Shown here piece after piece: positions 10,707 to 21,324 of a DNA stretch of 30,188 nt. Numbering within the stretch: the first letter of the stretch is position 1; every line of letters starts with the position of its first letter. The notes under the pieces were generated by a model. The model was not told the origin of the DNA and did not search any database. It worked only from the letters and a program-made list of their open reading frames with translations. The position numbers and the translations under genes are program-made. The stretch comes from Brachionus koreanus (lineage: Eukaryota > Rotifera > Eurotatoria > Ploima > Brachionidae), in contig PJRA01000443.1 in assembly GCA_016987375.1 (NCBI GenBank), positions 679,536 to 709,723 of the forward strand. The letters run 5' to 3'.

Positions 10707-13700
10707 ATGACATTCATAATCGACAACTTAAGCTCATTGATGTACATATTGCTTATATCCATGCAGCAAATAAACGATTTTAATTCGAGAAATTTTCCTT
10801 TTAAAAATTCGATTCATTTACATGAAAATACTAATGTTAGCAACGGTGAGTCAAGCAGTCATAAGTATGACGCAGAGCCATATAGTGAAAATAACATGAA
10901 AAAAATAATCAGCATTACACCATGCGGTGATTATACCCACTTGAAGCAATTCAATCATTCCTTTTCGATCCTTAGTTTAGAAACCTATGAAAAGCTGCTT
11001 GAGACTAGGTCTAAATTAACCAACATCTTGAATCAGATTAAACTTAGCTTGAAGAAAAAAAACATCATAAACATAGTCCAAGAGAAAACACTCGGCAAAA
11101 ATGGAAACAGCTACTATTACCAAAAATCAGTGAAAAAATTAGACATTGCTAGCAATATGTATGTTAGCTTTGAAGCAAAAGCTGAATTAAACCCAGTCTA
11201 TTTCAATCCAAATGAAAGCAACTGTGACCACTTGGAGTTGACTTTGTTTGATGCCGAGACAAAGTTTATGGTCCGGAAAAACATACCACAAGATTACGTT
11301 GGCTCAATTAGACAAGCTTACTACACAAAAAAAGTAAAAAAAATCAAAAAAAATGTAAGCTCCATGTCCCGGTCTCATCCTATTTTAGAATTAGTTTCAA
11401 TGAAAAAAACAAGAAAAACCGTTTATGCAAAAAAAAACAGAAAAGCAGGCTCTGCAAAGGAGTCCGAATTCAGATTTCATTTTAGATATGAATTGGACAA
11501 AATCAATGAAATAAATCTTTTACTACAAACTTATACAAAATTGGCCTCGATTTCAAGCGATTTTGTTTTAAGCTACGCAATCATACAAAAAAGAGCCACT
11601 GGTGACCTATTCATGCATTTGAAGACCAACTCGGGACTTATTTATTTGAACTATTTGGAGCTATTTCCAAATAGGCCAAACGATTATATTTTTAAATTTA
11701 AAAAGTCAAATTCGCTGACGCTAAGAATCAAAAGTCTGGAATTGTGGAACATTCTAAAATATGAAGTTTATGTGCCCGAAACAAATTGTAGCTATTTAAT
11801 GAGTGACAAAAGTTGTCGCATTAAACATCATAGGCTAATGGAAAAATTAAAACGAAGAGGTAAATAATTTCTCATTTTTCAAGCTTTAGTTATTGTTTGA
11901 TTATTTTTTTCCTCATTTATTTATTTTTATGTTGCATAAGATTTAAGATTTGACCAATTTTTTTTTCTTAATTCCCAATAATTTTGAAATCAAGTGATTT
12001 TTTTTAGAATTATTTTTTAACAGTCAAAGTCAAAAATGTTTGAAACACATCATTCGAAAGGGAAAATGATTGATTTTGAATAATAAGCTGGTATGATCTG
12101 AAAATGTTATTTTTTACATGAGGCTGAGTGATAGATAAATCCAAAAATTTAACAAACTATGATTTTATGCATAGCACATTTAAGTACGAGACGTGTGGTA
12201 TATTGATATCACATTTTTTTTCAATTTGAATTTTATATATATGGTTCATCTGTAGTTTTAAAAATTCATATGGAAACAGAATTTTTTTCTCTATGGGAAG
12301 TATTGAAAAAGCTTTTGGCAAGTGTTTAAAAAATAACGAGCTCTCTCATTTAACACTCAAAAGACCGAAACTTGAAATTTTCTCTTTGCTCATATATCTT
12401 TTAAATGGTTATTAATATCCATCTAAAAACTCTCTGAATTTGTTACTATGAATAAATATTTTAAGATGAAATTGGGTTTTTGGAAATCTGATGAACAGCT
12501 ACCAAAGAAATAGAGTATAAAAAAATTGATACTTGTCCTTTGTGTGTTAAATAATTGCATAGATATTTAAAAACATTTTAAAAATTTTTAGTTATTAAGA
12601 TAATAACAGCTATTATATTTTTGAAGCATTTAAATTTAAATTAATTTTAATTGAAATTCATTGCCATTACTTTAGGTAATTTTATTGTCAACAGAGAAAA
12701 TTAAATAGATATGTATTATGTTTTGCAAGCAATCAAGTAAAAAATACAACCAAATTTTAGTTAAATAAATGAGACTTCTCTTTTATTCAAAATTTAATTA
12801 AAAAAAAACAAATAAAATAAACTTTTTTTGCCAGTTTTTTGCTAGTGTATAAAATCTTGTACAGGATCTCCTAAGGATTCCTGAAAAAATCCTATCCAGA
12901 TCATGATTTTAATCTTATTCGGTTCAAGAGAATTTCTTGATCAAGTTCAGAATCGGATTCTTTAAGTCTTGAAACGATAATTAGCATTTTCTAATGGGTT
13001 TTTTAGAGGATTTTTTCTAAAAAAAAAATACTAGCAACAATAGAGAAATTTGGTACAATGTAAACAATTAGAACATAAATTGATGCTAAAAATGGTTATA
13101 ATTTTTTTTAATGCAATTGAATCAAAAGTCAATGTCTGTTAATGATATGCAAAGTCTCTGCAAAATGAACTATAGTCAAATATTTCCAAATTTTAGTTAT
13201 TCTAAATTTGAAGAGTTTCACCAGATTGTTGATAATAATGCAACTTTGAATGCTGCACCATGTTGAGTTTACAAAACTTGCTTTTGACTTAAGAAAAGTT
13301 ATAGTAATTTTTAACTTTTTATTCTGTTCCATTGTACTAAAATTTACAAAACCTATTTTTCTTGATACTAAAATTTAGCTATTTTTTCATTTTCTCTAAA
13401 TTAAAATTAAATTTTGAATAAATCCCCTAGATTTTCATTAAAACTCAAAAGCTGGAGGGAATTTTCGACCCATATTTTAATTGACTCGTTTTTTTACTTT
13501 TTTTCAATGAAAATAAAATTATTTTGTTAAAAAAATTAAAAATTTTTTTTCTATTTTTGAATTAAGATGTGATTGAAAAAAAATTATAAAAAATGATTAA
13601 ATTTATTGAATAAAAAACAAAGTAGGCTAAAAAAAGACTTTCAAAAGACCCCTCTATATTCCTTGATGTTTTGCATTTTCCAAAAAAGTCCTTAGATAAA

Positions 13701-15353
13701 AATTTTTCCATGGGATTAATTAATTTTTCAAATTTCAAAACCAATCCTACTTTTGCTTCAAACTAGAAAATTCATTTTGTTTAACACCAGAAAAATAGAA
13801 ATATTAATTGCTTAAAGAAAAAGTTATTAACTTTTTTAAAAAGATTTAAGGTGGATTGATTTATAGATTAAAATGTTTCCAATACAGTTATTTTAAAATA
13901 TATATTAATCAATTAATCTTAAAATTATTATTAATTGAAAAAAATATTGAATATTTGTTTAGTGGCCAGAAAAACAAGAAAGTGACTTTTAAAATGAGAC
14001 ATTTTAACATACTACGAATAAACATGAATCCTTCAATGAGCAATATTTTTATGCAAAAAAGAAATTTAAAGAATAAATTAGATCTGATAACAAATACAAG
14101 ATTTTGTTCACTAGAAAAATTCACAAAAAAATCAATCAAGTGAATCGAATTGAACAAAAAATGATATCTAGTTTTGAATTAATGGTTGATTTAAATGTTG
14201 TTTTTATTTATTAGAATTATTTACAATTTACATAAAATTAAGCAGAAAAAAATTTATAAAATTTAAAATGAATTTATTTTTTTTTAGAGTCAATACGCAA
14301 ATACAAGATAGTATTCAATGACTTGTTTTCCAGTAACGAAGCTAATCCAAATATTGATCATCATAGATGTGTTTTCTTGGAATATTTTGGAAAAATTCTA
14401 AGTATTTAATTTTGAGTTGAGAAATTTTAAAAATCAATGTTTTATTATTTTGAAAGCATGCAATGGAAAAATAATAAGCGCTGAAGAGTACGGAATACTC
14501 AAAACTAGTGACTTACATTTTACAGGACTAGTACTAGTGGTAATAATAAAATGTTACTTTAATTTTTATTTTCCCAAATTATACTAACATTATTGTTTTT
14601 GAGGTTTATCTAAAGTTTAGACATTCTTTGTTAAAAGTCGTTCTTAACAAAAGATATTAAAATTAAAATACTCAATTTGTTTTCATGAGACATTGATGGC
14701 AAAATATTTTTACCATTTTATTTGTTTATTTATTTAAATGAACATTTTTTAAGTAATGCAAAAAAAAAATTTTTTTTTTCGAAATTAAATGTAATTAACC
14801 AGACAAAAATTTAAATATTTTCTAAAAAAAAAAAAAAATCTTAATTTTTTTAATTTTACTAATTTTTATTTATTTTGTGTTTTGGTAAATATTATCTTAG
14901 AGAAAAAATTTTTACCCAATTTTTCAATTACAATTCCAATATTTACTATTTTATTTCTATTTTGGAATAACTTAAAACAATTATTTTTTAATAAAAAGAA
15001 AAATGGTGTTACAAAAGTAGTGCAAATAGACGATAATGGAGTTGTTTTTCCTTCCAGAGAGGAACAAACATCAATGGGAAATGATTTTACTCTAAATAAA
15101 CAAACAATATGCCACCAGTGTTCAAAACATAGTCTAAAAGCAAAAGCTGAACACAATATTGCCTATAATCAGTAATTTTTGCTTTTAAAAAATCTTAACA
15201 TGAAATAAAATAGCAATTAATTTTTAAATTTTTAGATACAAACAAGCAATTAGGATAAATAGTGAAAAAACCGAGAAATATGTCATACTTTTTTTGATTT
15301 TTTTAGTACTAAGCATGTTTTGGTTTAAAAAAAATAAACGAAAACAAAGATAA
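10707..15353 (+). CDS. unrecognised membrane protein, five-exon model
   Basis: I do not recognise this gene. Exons 10707-11859, 14288-14401, 14457-14539, 14903-15171 and 15236-15353 join in phase and give about 578 residues. The chosen ATG opens MTFIIDNLSSLMYILLISMQ, a weak signal-peptide-like start; upstream in-frame codons are low complexity. A long Lys/Tyr-rich region follows, with predicted beta-like stretches (for example LFMHLKTNSGLIYLNYLELF) and scattered cysteines. A hydrophobic segment lies near residues 457-475 (ITIPIFTILFLFW), followed by a segment with an HQCSKHS motif. A second helix near 555-569 (YVILFLIFLVLSMFW) has a short basic tail. This suggests a type I or two-pass membrane protein. 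The fourth acceptor could be shifted by two bases (TTAGAG); only the second AG keeps the frame. Intron 1 is 2.4 kb and the others are about 55-365 nt. The link across intron 1 rests on phase alone. Confidence 0.55.
11860..14287 (+). other. large first intron of the unrecognised membrane-protein gene
   Basis: This is 2.4 kb of AT-rich DNA between an AGAG|GTAAAT donor and a poly-T TTTTAG acceptor. Short open frames here (for example 13129-13332 minus and 13856-14143 plus) are Phe/Lys/Asn/Ile-rich and look like chance frames. I see no hidden gene or mobile element. Confidence 0.5.
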
Positions 15354-15481
15354 TTTACTTAAATAGTTTTTTTTTACGAGTTTTAGTTTAAAATTTATTT
15401 TCACAAATAAATAATTTTAAATAAATTTAAAAAAAATGGATAAACAAAATTTTAAATTAAATCTAATTTTTGTTTTTTCTT
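15354..15481. terminator. convergent 3' intergenic region
   Basis: Only 128 bases separate the stop codons of the plus-strand membrane-protein gene and the minus-strand ERICH6-like gene. AATAAA-type hexamers occur on the plus strand near 15404. The two 3' UTRs must end very close together or overlap as sense-antisense transcripts. Confidence 0.5.
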
Positions 15482-18400
15482 TTATGGCACTGTTATAAAT
15501 TTTGATGATTTTTGTTTTGACTTTCTTCTATCAGACTCGTGTTTATTTTTGTTATAATTTTCCTTGCTGCTTACAATTTTAGGCAATTTAACACCATAAT
15601 TAATCTCATTGTTAATTGATTTTATTAAATTCCTTGTTATTAAAATATTTTATCAACAATAATTAACTAGATTAGCAAAAAAAAGCTTACTCTATACGAT
15701 TTCTTTTTTTATTAAGATACAATTCAGAAAGTTCGATTTTAAACGAAGGTGGCATCAATTCTGGCCGCTTGATCTTCATTTTAGTGCCAACTTTAAATTT
15801 ACATATTTGATTTTCGGCATAAAAATGAACATTTATTTTTTCCTGATTTACTACTCTGATGCTAATGTTATTATTTATTGAGAATATGATGGGCTGAAAT
15901 GGAGGCGCATGCACATGCTCGGACTGGTCGTGCCATAGCCATCTTTTTTTTCGATTTCCATCCGGATCCAGTTCTAGGCCGCCAAGCGAGCTCAGAATCA
16001 TTCTCGCCCTGCCAGTCAAATAATTGGCACAAGCGTTGCCAAACGGGTCAAACGAAGCTATCAAAATGGGATTTGACTCATCATCACTAAATGCCGTGAG
16101 CAGGTTTAGACCAGATGAGACTTGGGTTATTGATAGCGCTATTCTGCCACTGGGGTAGAAAATATTTCCAGTTCCGTCTGGAAAAATAACCAAAAAATTT
16201 TTCTCATTTTTATATTTTCGAATTATCAGTGGTTTGTCGTAATTCTTAAATAAAAAAAAATATTATAATTATTTTTTAATTTTTTATTTAATTTAATAAG
16301 TTTTTTAGATGAAATTCAAAAGCTGATATCAATTTTAAATTAAAAGAATAGAGGCATTAGACATTAAATCTTAATGAATAACTAATAATTAAAATCTCTT
16401 CAATATGAAAGTTTTTTGGTAACTCAGTCAGTCTCGAAAAAAATCTTAAATTAAATTTTTTTTTTTGTTGAAAAAGTCTAATTTTTAAAAATAGAATTTC
16501 TGAACCCAAATTTCAAGACCTATTTTTTTTTGCATTAATTTTTAGTTAATGACCATAAGAGTTAGTGTTGGATGCGATCCGATCAAATTGGTTCATTTGC
16601 CAATCTAAAATTCTGCTCACTAAATATTCTCATTATTTTAACTTTTTGTCACAAGTCTTTTTTATTAATTTTTTCCTTTTTTTGTCAATAAATTCAAGAA
16701 TTAAAATTGTTAATTAACTAAAAAGAAAATAAGTTAATAATAATAATAATAATAATGAAAAGCTACAGCAGGATACCTGCTATAGTAGCTGAAAGGAAAA
16801 ATAAAAAAAAATTATAATTAGTCCGTGTTGAATTTAGTTATCCAGGTCTATACATAAACATAGTAGGGTTTCATTTATTTCCAGTTCAATTTTGTTTCTA
16901 ATTCTCTTCTTCTTTTCTCATCTTTTCTTCCTTTTGTTAGATTTAATTTATAGTATCCGTAAGCCTCCTCGATTAGTTTTATTTTTCATTTGGCTCGCGT
17001 TTATAACCTTATACGTTTAAAGCCCATTTTAATTATGGCCCCAAAATATCACAGAACAGAATTCCTTTAATTTAAATAATGTAAAGTTACTTTTATTTAT
17101 AGCCCAATAAATAACCCCAAAATTTAATTAAAACCCAGACAAATTTTAAACTAATTTAATATAAATACATGTAATTTAATCGTAAATAAAGCCCATTATA
17201 ATTTTTTTAATTCATATACATATGTTGGTTTAGTCATTGTTGAATTCATTGTATAAAGTTAAAAATGAATTCTAAAAAACGGCTAACGATTTTTATGCTC
17301 AGACTGATCTGAGTGCAGAAGAGTATGTTGATTGTGATTCAGATATTCCTACTTTCGAAGTTCCTGATGATATTCAGATCATTAATGAGGTATTGGTAGA
17401 TTCTAATCTAATAGAAAAATCTAGCGAATTTAAGGAAGAATCTGTTGATGATGAGGATGAAGAGCAGTCTAAATTAATTTCAGTAGACGAAGCTAGAGGA
17501 CATTTAGAAAAATTAACCCAGTTTTTTGAGCAATTTCCAACATATCCTTCCAAAATTAAGTTTATTAAACAAACATTTAGTGTTTGTGAAACTGAAAATT
17601 TGAAAAAATTGAAGCAGACTGAAATTTAAAATTTTTTTAAATCTAAAAATTAAATTAATTGTATCCCATTTAAATTTGTTAATAATTATTAGTTTTTAAT
17701 AAAAGCTTGAATAAAATAAAATTTTTTATTTTTATTTATCTAACCTTAATTTTAAATTTCTTAATTTTTATAAATATATCTTTTTATATTTTTATTCTGA
17801 AAGAGCTTTAGCTTCATACAGATTAAGCAAATAATTAAAATAAATTGTGCTGTAAGAAAAATTTTTTTCCAAAAATACAATTGGTATCGGTCACAATATG
17901 GCTATCATTTCCAACTTTAGATTTACGTATTGAAAAAAAAAGAAGAGCTAAATCATTACCAGAACTCGATAGTAATTCAATGGATTCAATCAATCAATAA
18001 CTTTTTTCAATGCCAACTTCATCAAACCTAACTGATATCCCAATTAGACTTGGAAATTAAGCAATTCGGTCAGAATCGAATAGCTTGTTAGTTTAGAAGC
18101 AGTAAATGTAAACTCAACTCAATTTGAAAAAAAGGCAGAGGACGTCTGCCAAAAGCTGATTCAAAAAAACAAAATAAACAAACAAATAATTGATCAATTG
18201 ATTATTTATTCTTTTTATCTATTTTTCACACTTTTTTTTATTATTTTTTATTAAACTAGAAAAAAAAATTTTCAAACCTAACTGATATCCCAATTAGACT
18301 TGGAAATTAGGCAATTCGGTCAGAATCGAATAGCTTGTTAGTTTAGAAGCAGTAAATGTAAACTCAACTCAATTTGAAAAAAAGGCAGAGGACGTCTGCA

Positions 18401-20276
18401 ATTTTTTCACACTTTTTTTTATTATTTTTTATTAAACTAGAAAAAAAAATTTTCGCTAGTAATAAAAAATAAATTTTCTAATACAATAATTACTATACAT
18501 ATTTTTTTTATACATAAACATTCCTGCTTTAATGAAAGAATCAAAACAAGAGAAAAAAAATATGTGTGTTCGTTTTAAAAATTAAAATTGACTTTTTTTA
18601 AGGAAATAAATTATATCTAAAATTTTTTACCCTTTCCTCAATAGAGTCGACCGTTTCTCGTGCCACTAAGTTGAACTCTTCTTCGTCGACATCGTCCAAG
18701 TCTTGGCTAATTGGCGTATTCGGCCTCACAGTCCAGCCCTCATGTAAATATCTCAAATTAGATAGTTGATAGTTTATCGATCTATTTTGATTGAACACTT
18801 CAATAAAATAATTTTTAAAAATAAAATAAAACCAAAATTGATAAATTTTGAATGTTTGTGCGATAAGCAGCTAATGTTCTTTAAGTGTCTTTTGTTTGAG
18901 CAAAAAAGTGCACCTCTAGCATAAAACTTAGCGGTGTTATTTTCTTTTTGTTCCAAGTCAAAACAAAAGCAGTCTTAAGAAAATTTTTGTTACAATTATA
19001 CTGAGATTGTACAGGTGTGCCTAGAGTATTAGATATTTGGTCAACTGATATGGGGCTATGCTTATCATCTGTGGTTCGGTTTCGAGGCGTTTTTTTATTC
19101 AATAAAGCCTCACTGTGCTCGCTGTTGCTCATATTTTCTAAATTTTCACTCCCCAATTTTTCTTTTATATATTTTTTATTTAAATTAAATTACTTCTAGC
19201 TTTTTTTTCTTTTTCACAAAAACCTATTTAAGCTAAAAAAATCAAAATTTACTTTGTTCATTTGCCTTATGAATTTGTTTAGCCTGCAACTGCTGCTGTA
19301 ATTGCTGCTTTTCTTGTCGCAAATTTTCAATTCGCTCCAATCTTTTGTGCTTTTCCACCATTCGCTGCATGTTTCTTCAAACATAATAAATCTAAATAAG
19401 AAAAAAAAACAACAAAAATTCATAAAAACCTTAATTCAGCTCTTTCTTCAGCCAATTTTCTAGCTTTGGCATTTTTAATTGTGTTTTTTTGACTATCATA
19501 ATCCATCGAGTACAATTTATTAGCCCTTTCTTTTTCAATCTGGTATTGAATCAATGCTTCGACAAATTCACGATAATCATTACAACAATGAAGCTTTAAC
19601 ATTAAATAAAAAAAGTTTAACCAAGAATTTTTTTGCTAGTACCAATTCAGGATTTTGCTTTTCTTGCTGATGAACAGATGGCCAAGGCTTTGTTTTTTCG
19701 CCACAGAATTCACAGTATTCACCACCTTGTAAATGGACATTAAAGTCCTTCATAAATTGTCCCAGATTTTCGACCGGATCAGATTCAATCGAGATCGATG
19801 GACTGTCTTCTCTTGGTGGTATTTCATTTTTTTTAATTTCCGGATTGAATTGTAATATTTTAGGTGGTCCTATGGATTCAACAATTGGCGTTGGTTTTGG
19901 CGTGGGCGCCACAGCCGGCTCATCTTCTTGCTCGGACTCGCTTGATTGCCCCATTTCGTTGACTATTTCCTCGAATATCTCTGCACCTTCAGATTTTATC
20001 CTTTTAATCAACTCCATATCTTGAATCCAGCTCCAGTCGGTCTGGGTTTCCACTGAACTTTGATTGCCAGGCTCGCTTTTCACACTCTTGACACTTCCAT
20101 TTGTAGAAGTGGACTCTTTGCGGAAATTGGACAAAATCCGCGGTCGGGCATTGTTGCCTTTTTTAATAAAAAAATTTTTCTTTATTTATGATGTTTTTTA
20201 GTCAAATATTTAGAAAACCTTTTTCTTTATCATTCAAAATAGAGTAAGCATCGCTCGATTCATTATAGTCTGACAT
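15482..20276 (-). CDS. ERICH6-like: ERICH6/FAM194-like protein
   Basis: Exons in gene order: 20276-20219, 20157-19643, 19593-19430, 19374-19253, 19161 to about 18995, 18974-18833, 18797-18631, 16244-15691 and 15632-15482. The N-terminal part is Ser/Glu-rich. It is followed by a CEFCGEKTKPWPS motif (Cys 168 and 171) and LHCCNDYREF, which resemble the cysteine-containing block of vertebrate ERICH6, then a Gln-rich coiled coil (QRMVEKHKRLERI). The long exon at 16244-15691 is the FAM194 domain. It opens YDKPLIIRKY and continues VIFPDGTGNIFYPSGRIAL, the family signature, and later has LGGLELDPDGNRKKRW. The last exon is basic and ends FITVP. The family's function is poorly known; expression in vertebrates is largely testis and ciliated tissue. 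All junctions agree in phase except one between about 19000 and 18974, where only a 20-nt gap would restore the frame. Confidence 0.85.
16735..16756. repeat. (TAA)n microsatellite
   Basis: About seven tandem TAA units lie directly before the palindrome at 16761-16790. Confidence 0.85.
16761..16790. repeat. bulged palindrome / hairpin
   Basis: AGCTACAGCAGG, a 3-base loop ATA, then CCTGCT, a 3-base bulge ATA, and GTAGCT. This gives two 6-bp stems. The arms are much richer in GC than the flanks. It could be the remnant of an inverted-repeat element or the end of the mobile element downstream. Confidence 0.6.
17276..17629 (+). mobile_element. Tigger/pogo-type (jerky/CENP-B-like) DNA transposase, C-terminal remnant
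   Basis: An open frame runs from just after a TAA at 17273 to a TAA at 17627-17629 and has no ATG of its own. It reads DFYAQTDLSAEEYVDCDSD at the start. Then come an acidic block (SVDDEDEEQSK), ISVDEARGHLEKLTQFFEQ, and near the end SKIKFIKQTF and LKKLKQTEI. Acidic block, helical 'EAL..LEKL' segment and a terminal KQT.I motif are the usual order at the C-terminus of Tigger/jerky-family transposases. The HTH domains and the DDE catalytic domain are absent, so this is a dead fragment. It lies inside an intron of the ERICH6-like gene in the opposite orientation. The stretch at about 16950-17000 (ccgtaagcctcctcgatt) resembles pogo-type terminal repeats, but I could not pair it with a right end. 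Confidence 0.6.
18022..18453. repeat. recent tandem duplication, imperfect second copy
   Basis: A 128-bp block at 18022-18149 recurs at 18272-18399 with a single difference (A at 18060, G at 18310). A following block of about 51 bp (18222-18272) recurs at about 18403-18453. Between the two blocks the first copy has about 72 extra bases (18150-18221), while the second copy has about three. The structure is therefore A-S-B-A-B. Near-identity implies a young event. Block A carries an imperfect dyad (AAACCTAAC with GTTAGTTT) and a GCAGA/TCTGC hairpin at its right end. Confidence 0.9.
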
Positions 20277-21172
20277 TTTTAAAATGTCTCTCTTAAAAAA
20301 ATAAAAGTTTTCAGGAGGTTTAAAATAATTGCTTGAGTGAATTAAATTTTCCCGACGGAATAGGACAGGTTTTGGGAAAATTTACTTATTATGCCAAAAA
20401 AATAATTAATATTTAATCAACTCAGAAAAAAAATTTAATAGGCAATTTACGGATTAAGCTTTCCACTTATTTTTTTATTATAAATAACTTAGCGACTGAG
20501 CCTCGCCAAAAAAGCGCATTTATTATACAAGCTATTTGAAAATTTTTTTCTAATTTAATTGAAATTCTTATTATTAAAAAGAGAAAAATTAATTTATGAT
20601 GTTTTTATTTTAAATCAGATTAAGCATATTAATTAATAAAAATGAAACAAAAGCTAAATTCTTTTTTTCTTTATTTTATAGAAAATAATAATGTTATTCA
20701 TTTTTGCCTAGGTTTGTGGCATCGATTAAAAAATGTGTAAAATTTTCTCTCTTTAACGAATTTTAAAAGTTCAATTAATATCAAAAACAAAAAAGATAAA
20801 TGGAATGTTGAAATCTCAGAATATTTTTATCAGAGAAATTAGTCATATTTCATTAGAAATTGGTAAAATTGAAAAAGTAATTAAAAAGCATCCATTTATT
20901 CAGTAATAATTTTTTTTGTGAAGCAAACTATTACTTAATACTTCAAGACAAATTCAAAGATTGGTTCATTTCAACATCAGTTTTGAAAACAAAAATTCTG
21001 ATAATACAGTCTCAAATGAAATCAAGCTTAAGGCTGATCAAAATCAAGACTCTTAAGATTAAAAGATATACGGCTCATTTTATTTTAACTTTTTTAATTT
21101 ACCAATAAAATAAAGCAACAATTAGCTAATCTTCAAAGTATAAACCATTATGCTCTATAGCCATTTACTTAC

Positions 21173-21324
21173 ATTTCTTTTGACCTTCAACAAAGCATAT
21201 TTCACGAATTACAATAATTATTGCTGTTTTCTGATATTTTAGAATTTCTTTTTTGAATTTTTTGTGGTCTTCATTTTCAACAAAAAGAATGATAATCAGA
21301 AGGATGAAGATTAGGGCTAGATTG
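21173..21324 (-). other. candidate exon of an unknown gene or pseudogene
   Basis: A strong acceptor (cttctttctcattcag) and a strong donor (AAAT|GTAAGT) flank 152 bases that stay open in one frame. The frame encodes a hydrophobic segment (LALIFILLIIILF) followed by a charged stretch (VENEDHKKFKKEILKYQ). It starts with one base of a split codon and ends with one. No partner exon could be joined. Neighbouring frames upstream are interrupted by stops, so this may be a decayed gene. Confidence 0.3.

Larger units (their letters stand above)
16245..18630 (-). other. large intron of the ERICH6-like gene, containing repeats
   Basis: This 2.4 kb intron joins GAA AGG|GTAAAA (ending at 18631) to TTTAAG|AAT TAC (starting at 16244), both in phase 0. 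It holds a (TAA)n run at 16735-16756, a palindrome at 16761-16790, a Tigger-like transposase remnant at 17276-17629 in antisense orientation, and a tandem duplication at 18022-18453. Its excess length over the other introns in the gene is at least partly due to these insertions. Confidence 0.7.

Noticed and set aside
13129..14157. Short frames in the 2.4 kb intron
   Set aside because: They are Lys/Phe/Ile/Asn-rich, as expected by chance in AT-rich DNA, with no splice-compatible exon chain.
18022..18399. A CRISPR-like array
   Set aside because: There are only two long copies with a low-complexity spacer in a eukaryotic intron. It is a plain tandem duplication.
19214..19423. Minus-strand frame starting MNFCCFFFLF and continuing SEWWKSTKDWSELK
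   Set aside because: The alternative frame of the same bases gives a Gln/Glu/Lys coiled coil (QRMVEKHKRLERI) that joins its neighbours in phase. This frame is a shadow.
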